A stretch of 16,674 bases of DNA, from NCBI GenBank assembly GCA_934643765.1, contig CAKUCT010000017.1, positions 1 to 16,674 of the forward strand, read 5' to 3'. The stretch is from an uncultured Oscillospiraceae bacterium. GTDB taxonomy: Bacteria; Bacillota; Clostridia; Oscillospirales; Oscillospiraceae. The notes beneath the pieces are model-generated. The model did not search any database and was not told the DNA's origin. It was given only the letters and a program-made list of their open reading frames with translations. The position numbers and the translations under genes are program-made. The number at the start of each line of letters is the position of its first letter. Within the stretch, counting starts at the first letter, position 1. Of this stretch, positions 14,139 to 16,674 are shown in pieces.

Positions 14139-15062
14139 ATGAAGCATATTTTTATTCTGAACCCCGCCGCCGGAAAATCGGACCAGACGCAGCGCTTTAC
14201 AAAGATCATCACTGAGGTCTGCGGGCCGCGGCGTCTGGCGTATGAAATCTGCGTTTCCAAGGCGCGGGGCGACTGCCGGGCCATTGCGCGCCGGGCGGCG
14301 GAGACAGGCGAGGAGGTCCGGCTCTATGCCTGCGGCGGCGATGGGACGCTCAACGAGGTGGTCAACGGCGCGGTCGGGTTCGACAACGCCGCGGTGACGC
14401 ATTTTCCGGGCGGCTCCGGGAACGACGCAATCAAGATTTTCTCGGATACGGCGCCGTTTTTTGAGCTGGAGCGGCTGCTGGACGCAGAAGAAGCAAAGTT
14501 CGATCTGATCCGCTGCGGCGATGTATACGCGGCCAATATTTTGTCCATGGGTTTTGACGCGAAGGTCGGAACGGATATCGCAAGATTCAAGCGTCTGCCG
14601 TTTGTCTCGGGCAAGGGCGCGTATATCCTGTCGATCTTTGCAAATATTGTGCACGGCCTGAGCGAGCACTATGTCGTTACGGTCAATGACGAGACCATTG
14701 ACGCAGACCAGACCCTGATCTGCGTCTGCAACGGCAGATGGTACGGCGGCGGGTTCAACCCCGTGCCGGAGGCCGAGCCGGACGATGGGATCCTCGATGT
14801 GCTGCTGGTGAAGAAGGTGAGCCTGCTTCAGGTGGCGACCGTCGTCGGGAAATACCAGAAGGGCCGGTATAAAGAGTACCCGGAGCTCATCCGCCACGTG
14901 CGCTGCAGGTCGCTGCGCATCAGCTGCGACAAGGAATCGGTCGTCAATGTGGACGGCGAGGCGATTTACAAAAAGAGCATCGATATCGCGCTTGTGCCGA
15001 AAGCGCTGCGCTTTTTCTATCCGAAGGGACTTACATACCGCCCGGCGGGCGCAATTTCATAA
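14139..15062 (+). CDS. Diacylglycerol/lipid kinase family protein (DagK/YegS-like)
   Basis: The 307-aa enzyme should use ATP to phosphorylate diacylglycerol or a related lipid, recycling membrane lipid. It shows the family's N-terminal FILNPAAGK (5-13), nucleotide-binding GGDGTLNEVVNG (66-77) and PGGSGND (90-96), followed by the C-terminal beta domain with NGRWYGGGFNPVPEAEPDDGILDVLLV. No signal peptide is present; these are cytoplasmic enzymes acting at the membrane surface. AGGAG at 14122-14126 precedes ATG 14139 by 12 nt, a slightly long spacing. It starts 45 bp after the methyltransferase with no terminator between, so the two are probably cotranscribed. The exact lipid cannot be told from the sequence. 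Confidence 0.9.
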   Translation: MKHIFILNPAAGKSDQTQRFTKIITEVCGPRRLAYEICVSKARGDCRAIARRAAETGEEVRLYACGGDGTLNEVVNGAVGFDNAAVTHFPGGSGNDAIKIFSDTAPFFELERLLDAEEAKFDLIRCGDVYAANILSMGFDAKVGTDIARFKRLPFVSGKGAYILSIFANIVHGLSEHYVVTVNDETIDADQTLICVCNGRWYGGGFNPVPEAEPDDGILDVLLVKKVSLLQVATVVGKYQKGRYKEYPELIRHVRCRSLRISCDKESVVNVDGEAIYKKSIDIALVPKALRFFYPKGLTYRPAGAIS

Positions 15063-15067
15063 AAATA

Positions 15068-15098
15068 ACGCTGCCGCGCTTTTGCGGCGGCGTTTTTT
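15068..15098 (+). terminator. Intrinsic terminator after the lipid kinase gene
   Basis: ACGCTGCCGC (15068-15077) pairs with GCGGCGGCGT (15084-15093), with one G-U pair and a 6-nt loop. A run of six T (15093-15098) follows. It separates the kinase from the groES promoter. Confidence 0.9.
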
Positions 15099-15151
15099 GC
15101 CGCCGGGGGAAAGAATTCACAAAATGGTCATAGATTTGCCGAAAAAAAGCC

Positions 15152-15179
15152 TTGACATTTTCGCCAATCTGGATATTAT
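15152..15179 (+). promoter_or_regulatory. Sigma-A promoter of groES-groEL
   Basis: A perfect TTGACA (15152-15157), a 16-bp spacer and TATTAT (15174-15179) sit just upstream of the CIRCE operator. The start would fall at about 15186, at the edge of the operator. Confidence 0.8.
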
Positions 15180-15187
15180 ATAAGATG

Positions 15188-15214
15188 TTAGCACTCAAGA
15201 GTAAAGAGTGCTAA
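15188..15214 (+). promoter_or_regulatory. CIRCE operator (HrcA binding site)
   Basis: TTAGCACTC, 9 nt, GAGTGCTAA is an exact match to the CIRCE consensus. HrcA bound here represses groES-groEL until heat shock or unfolded protein engages GroEL. It overlaps the predicted transcription start. No hrcA gene is in the window. Confidence 0.97.
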
Positions 15215-15269
15215 ACCGAGTAAATCAGGCCGCGCAGCGGCCAGGGCATAAATTCAAGGAGGTAATCTT

Positions 15270-15542
15270 ATGAAACTGACTCCGTTGGCAGACAACGTGC
15301 TGCTCAAGAGCTTTGAGGCTGAGGAAAAGACCGCGTCGGGCATCATCCTGTCCACATCGACCAAGGAAAAGTCCGTGGTATCTGAGGTTGTGGCTGCCGG
15401 CCCCGGCACCGACGATGTCAAGATGACTGTCAAGAAGGGCGATAAGGTCATCACCGGTAAATTCGCGGGCCAGGAGCTCAAACTCGACGGCGAGGATTAT
15501 GTGATCTGCAAGCTGTCCGATATTCTGGCCGTTGTTGACTAA
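15270..15542 (+). CDS. groES: Co-chaperonin GroES
   Basis: The 90-aa co-chaperonin forms the heptameric lid of the GroEL chamber. It begins MKLTPLADNVLLKSFEAEEKT and keeps the mobile-loop region (KTASGIILSTSTKEKS, about residues 20-35), a GPG turn (45-47) and the C-terminal DYVICKLSDILAVVD. It is slightly shorter than the common 94-97 aa but complete. AAGGAGG at 15256-15262 is 7 nt before ATG. It is first in the CIRCE-controlled operon, 32 bp before groEL. Confidence 0.97.
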   Translation: MKLTPLADNVLLKSFEAEEKTASGIILSTSTKEKSVVSEVVAAGPGTDDVKMTVKKGDKVITGKFAGQELKLDGEDYVICKLSDILAVVD

Positions 15543-15574
15543 TTGAACGCTTCAAGAAAGGAAGAACGAATATT

Positions 15575-16674
15575 ATGGCAAAACAGATTGTTTACGGCGA
15601 AGAAGCGCGCAAGGCGCTGCTGTCCGGCATTGACCAGCTCGCCAATACGGTAAAGGTTACGATGGGCCCGAAGGGCCGCAACGTTGTGCTTGGCAAGAAG
15701 TACGGCGCTCCGCTGATCACCAACGACGGCGTTACGATTGCAAAGGACGTTGAACTCGAAGACGCATTTGAGAACATGGGCGCGCAGCTCGTCCGCGAGG
15801 TTGCCACCAAGACCAACGATGTTGCCGGCGACGGCACGACGACCGCTACGCTGCTGGCGCAGGCGATTGTCCACGAGGGCCTGAAGAACGTCTCCGCCGG
15901 TGCAAACCCGATGGTTATGCGCAAGGGCATGGAGAAGGCTGTCAAGACCGCTGTTGATACCATCAAGGCAAATTCCGAGGCTGTCAAGGGCAGCGACGAC
16001 ATTGCACGTGTCGGCACCGTCTCTTCCGGCGACGAGACCATCGGCAAGCTGATCGCCGAGGCCATGGAGAAGGTCTCCACCTCCGGCGTCATCACCATCG
16101 AAGAGTCCAAGACCGCTGAGACCGGTCTGGAAGTCGTCGAAGGCATGCAGTTTGACCGCGGCTACATCTCCCCGTACATGGTTACCGATACCGAGAAGAT
16201 GGAAGCAGTTGTTGACGATCCGTATATCCTGATCACCGATAAGAAGATTTCCTCCATCCAGGAGATTCTGCCGCTGCTCGAGCAGATTGTCAAGGGCGGC
16301 CAGAAGCTGTTCATCATCGCAGAGGACGTCGAGGGCGACGCACTGTCCACCCTGCTCGTCAACCGTCTGCGCGGCAGCTTCAACTGCGTGTGCGTCAAGG
16401 CCCCTGGCTTCGGCGACCGCCGCAAGGAAATGCTGAAGGATATCGCCGTTCTGACCGGCGGCACCTATGTTTCCAGCGAACTGAACATGAACCTGCCCGA
16501 TGTGCAGCTGGCTGATCTTGGCCGCGCACGTCAGATCAAGGTCACGAAGGACAACACCGTTATCGTTGACGGCGCCGGTGATGCAAACGAAATCAAGGCG
16601 CGTGTTGCCGAGATCAAGAACACGCTGGCCATCACCACCTCCGACTACGACAAGGAAAAGCTGCAGGAGCGTCT
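15575..16674 (+). CDS. groEL: Chaperonin GroEL (3' end beyond the window)
   Basis: The first 366 residues of about 540 of the chaperonin that folds proteins in an ATP-driven double ring are present. The equatorial ATP site is intact: MGPKGRNVVLG (30-40), TNDGVTIAKD (49-58) and GDGTTT at 85-90. The apical domain follows, with EGMQFDRGYISPYMV and KAPGFGDRRKEML. ATG 15575 is preceded by AAAGGAAG. The frame is open to the last base. The A-rich-start, GC-ending codon choice suggests high expression, but no break or fusion is seen. Confidence 0.98.
   Translation, partial: MAKQIVYGEEARKALLSGIDQLANTVKVTMGPKGRNVVLGKKYGAPLITNDGVTIAKDVELEDAFENMGAQLVREVATKTNDVAGDGTTTATLLAQAIVHEGLKNVSAGANPMVMRKGMEKAVKTAVDTIKANSEAVKGSDDIARVGTVSSGDETIGKLIAEAMEKVSTSGVITIEESKTAETGLEVVEGMQFDRGYISPYMVTDTEKMEAVVDDPYILITDKKISSIQEILPLLEQIVKGGQKLFIIAEDVEGDALSTLLVNRLRGSFNCVCVKAPGFGDRRKEMLKDIAVLTGGTYVSSELNMNLPDVQLADLGRARQIKVTKDNTVIVDGAGDANEIKARVAEIKNTLAITTSDYDKEKLQER

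Overview
The window is chromosomal DNA of a fairly GC-rich Firmicute, most likely a clostridium of the Oscillospirales type. This is inferred from strong AGGAGG-type ribosome binding sites, sigma-A promoters, a perfect CIRCE operator in front of groES-groEL, the holB-ricT gene pair, and a DUF6440 protein. No rRNA, tRNA, transposase or integrase was seen.

Positions 1-8341 are a complete type I-C CRISPR-Cas locus on the + strand in the order cas3, cas5c, cas8c, cas7, cas4, cas1, cas2, leader, array. Cas3 enters from the left edge and is frameshifted near position 880. A 263-bp AT-rich gap separates cas3 from cas5c. It holds two strong hairpins, a 17-bp direct repeat and a consensus promoter, so Cascade and the adaptation genes appear to be transcribed apart from cas3. 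From cas5c to cas1 the genes overlap by a few bases. Cas8c contains an in-frame Shine-Dalgarno plus GTG that would make the small subunit Cas11c. The array has 14 repeats of 33 nt and 13 spacers, and its last repeat is degenerate. Cas5c would process the crRNA, Cas8c/Cas7/Cas5c/Cas11c would form the surveillance complex, Cas4-Cas1-Cas2 would acquire spacers, and Cas3 would degrade targets if it is functional.

Positions 8401-12822 are housekeeping genes on the - strand. A bidirectional terminator separates the array from ricT, an RNase Y specificity factor with long disordered tails, and holB, the clamp-loader delta' subunit. Upstream of these is a second unit, nfeD - SPFH protein - DUF6440 protein, ending at its own palindromic terminator.

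Positions 12847-16674 are on the + strand. A THUMP-type RNA methyltransferase gene, transcribed divergently from nfeD, carries a TAG stop exactly at the tyrosine of its catalytic NPPY motif. It is followed by a DagK-like lipid kinase, a terminator, and the CIRCE-controlled groES-groEL operon, which runs off the right edge.

The points most worth following are the unusual cas3-cas5c gap (including a 12-mer shared with the CRISPR leader), the internal Cas11c start, the cas3 frameshift, and the NPP-stop methyltransferase.
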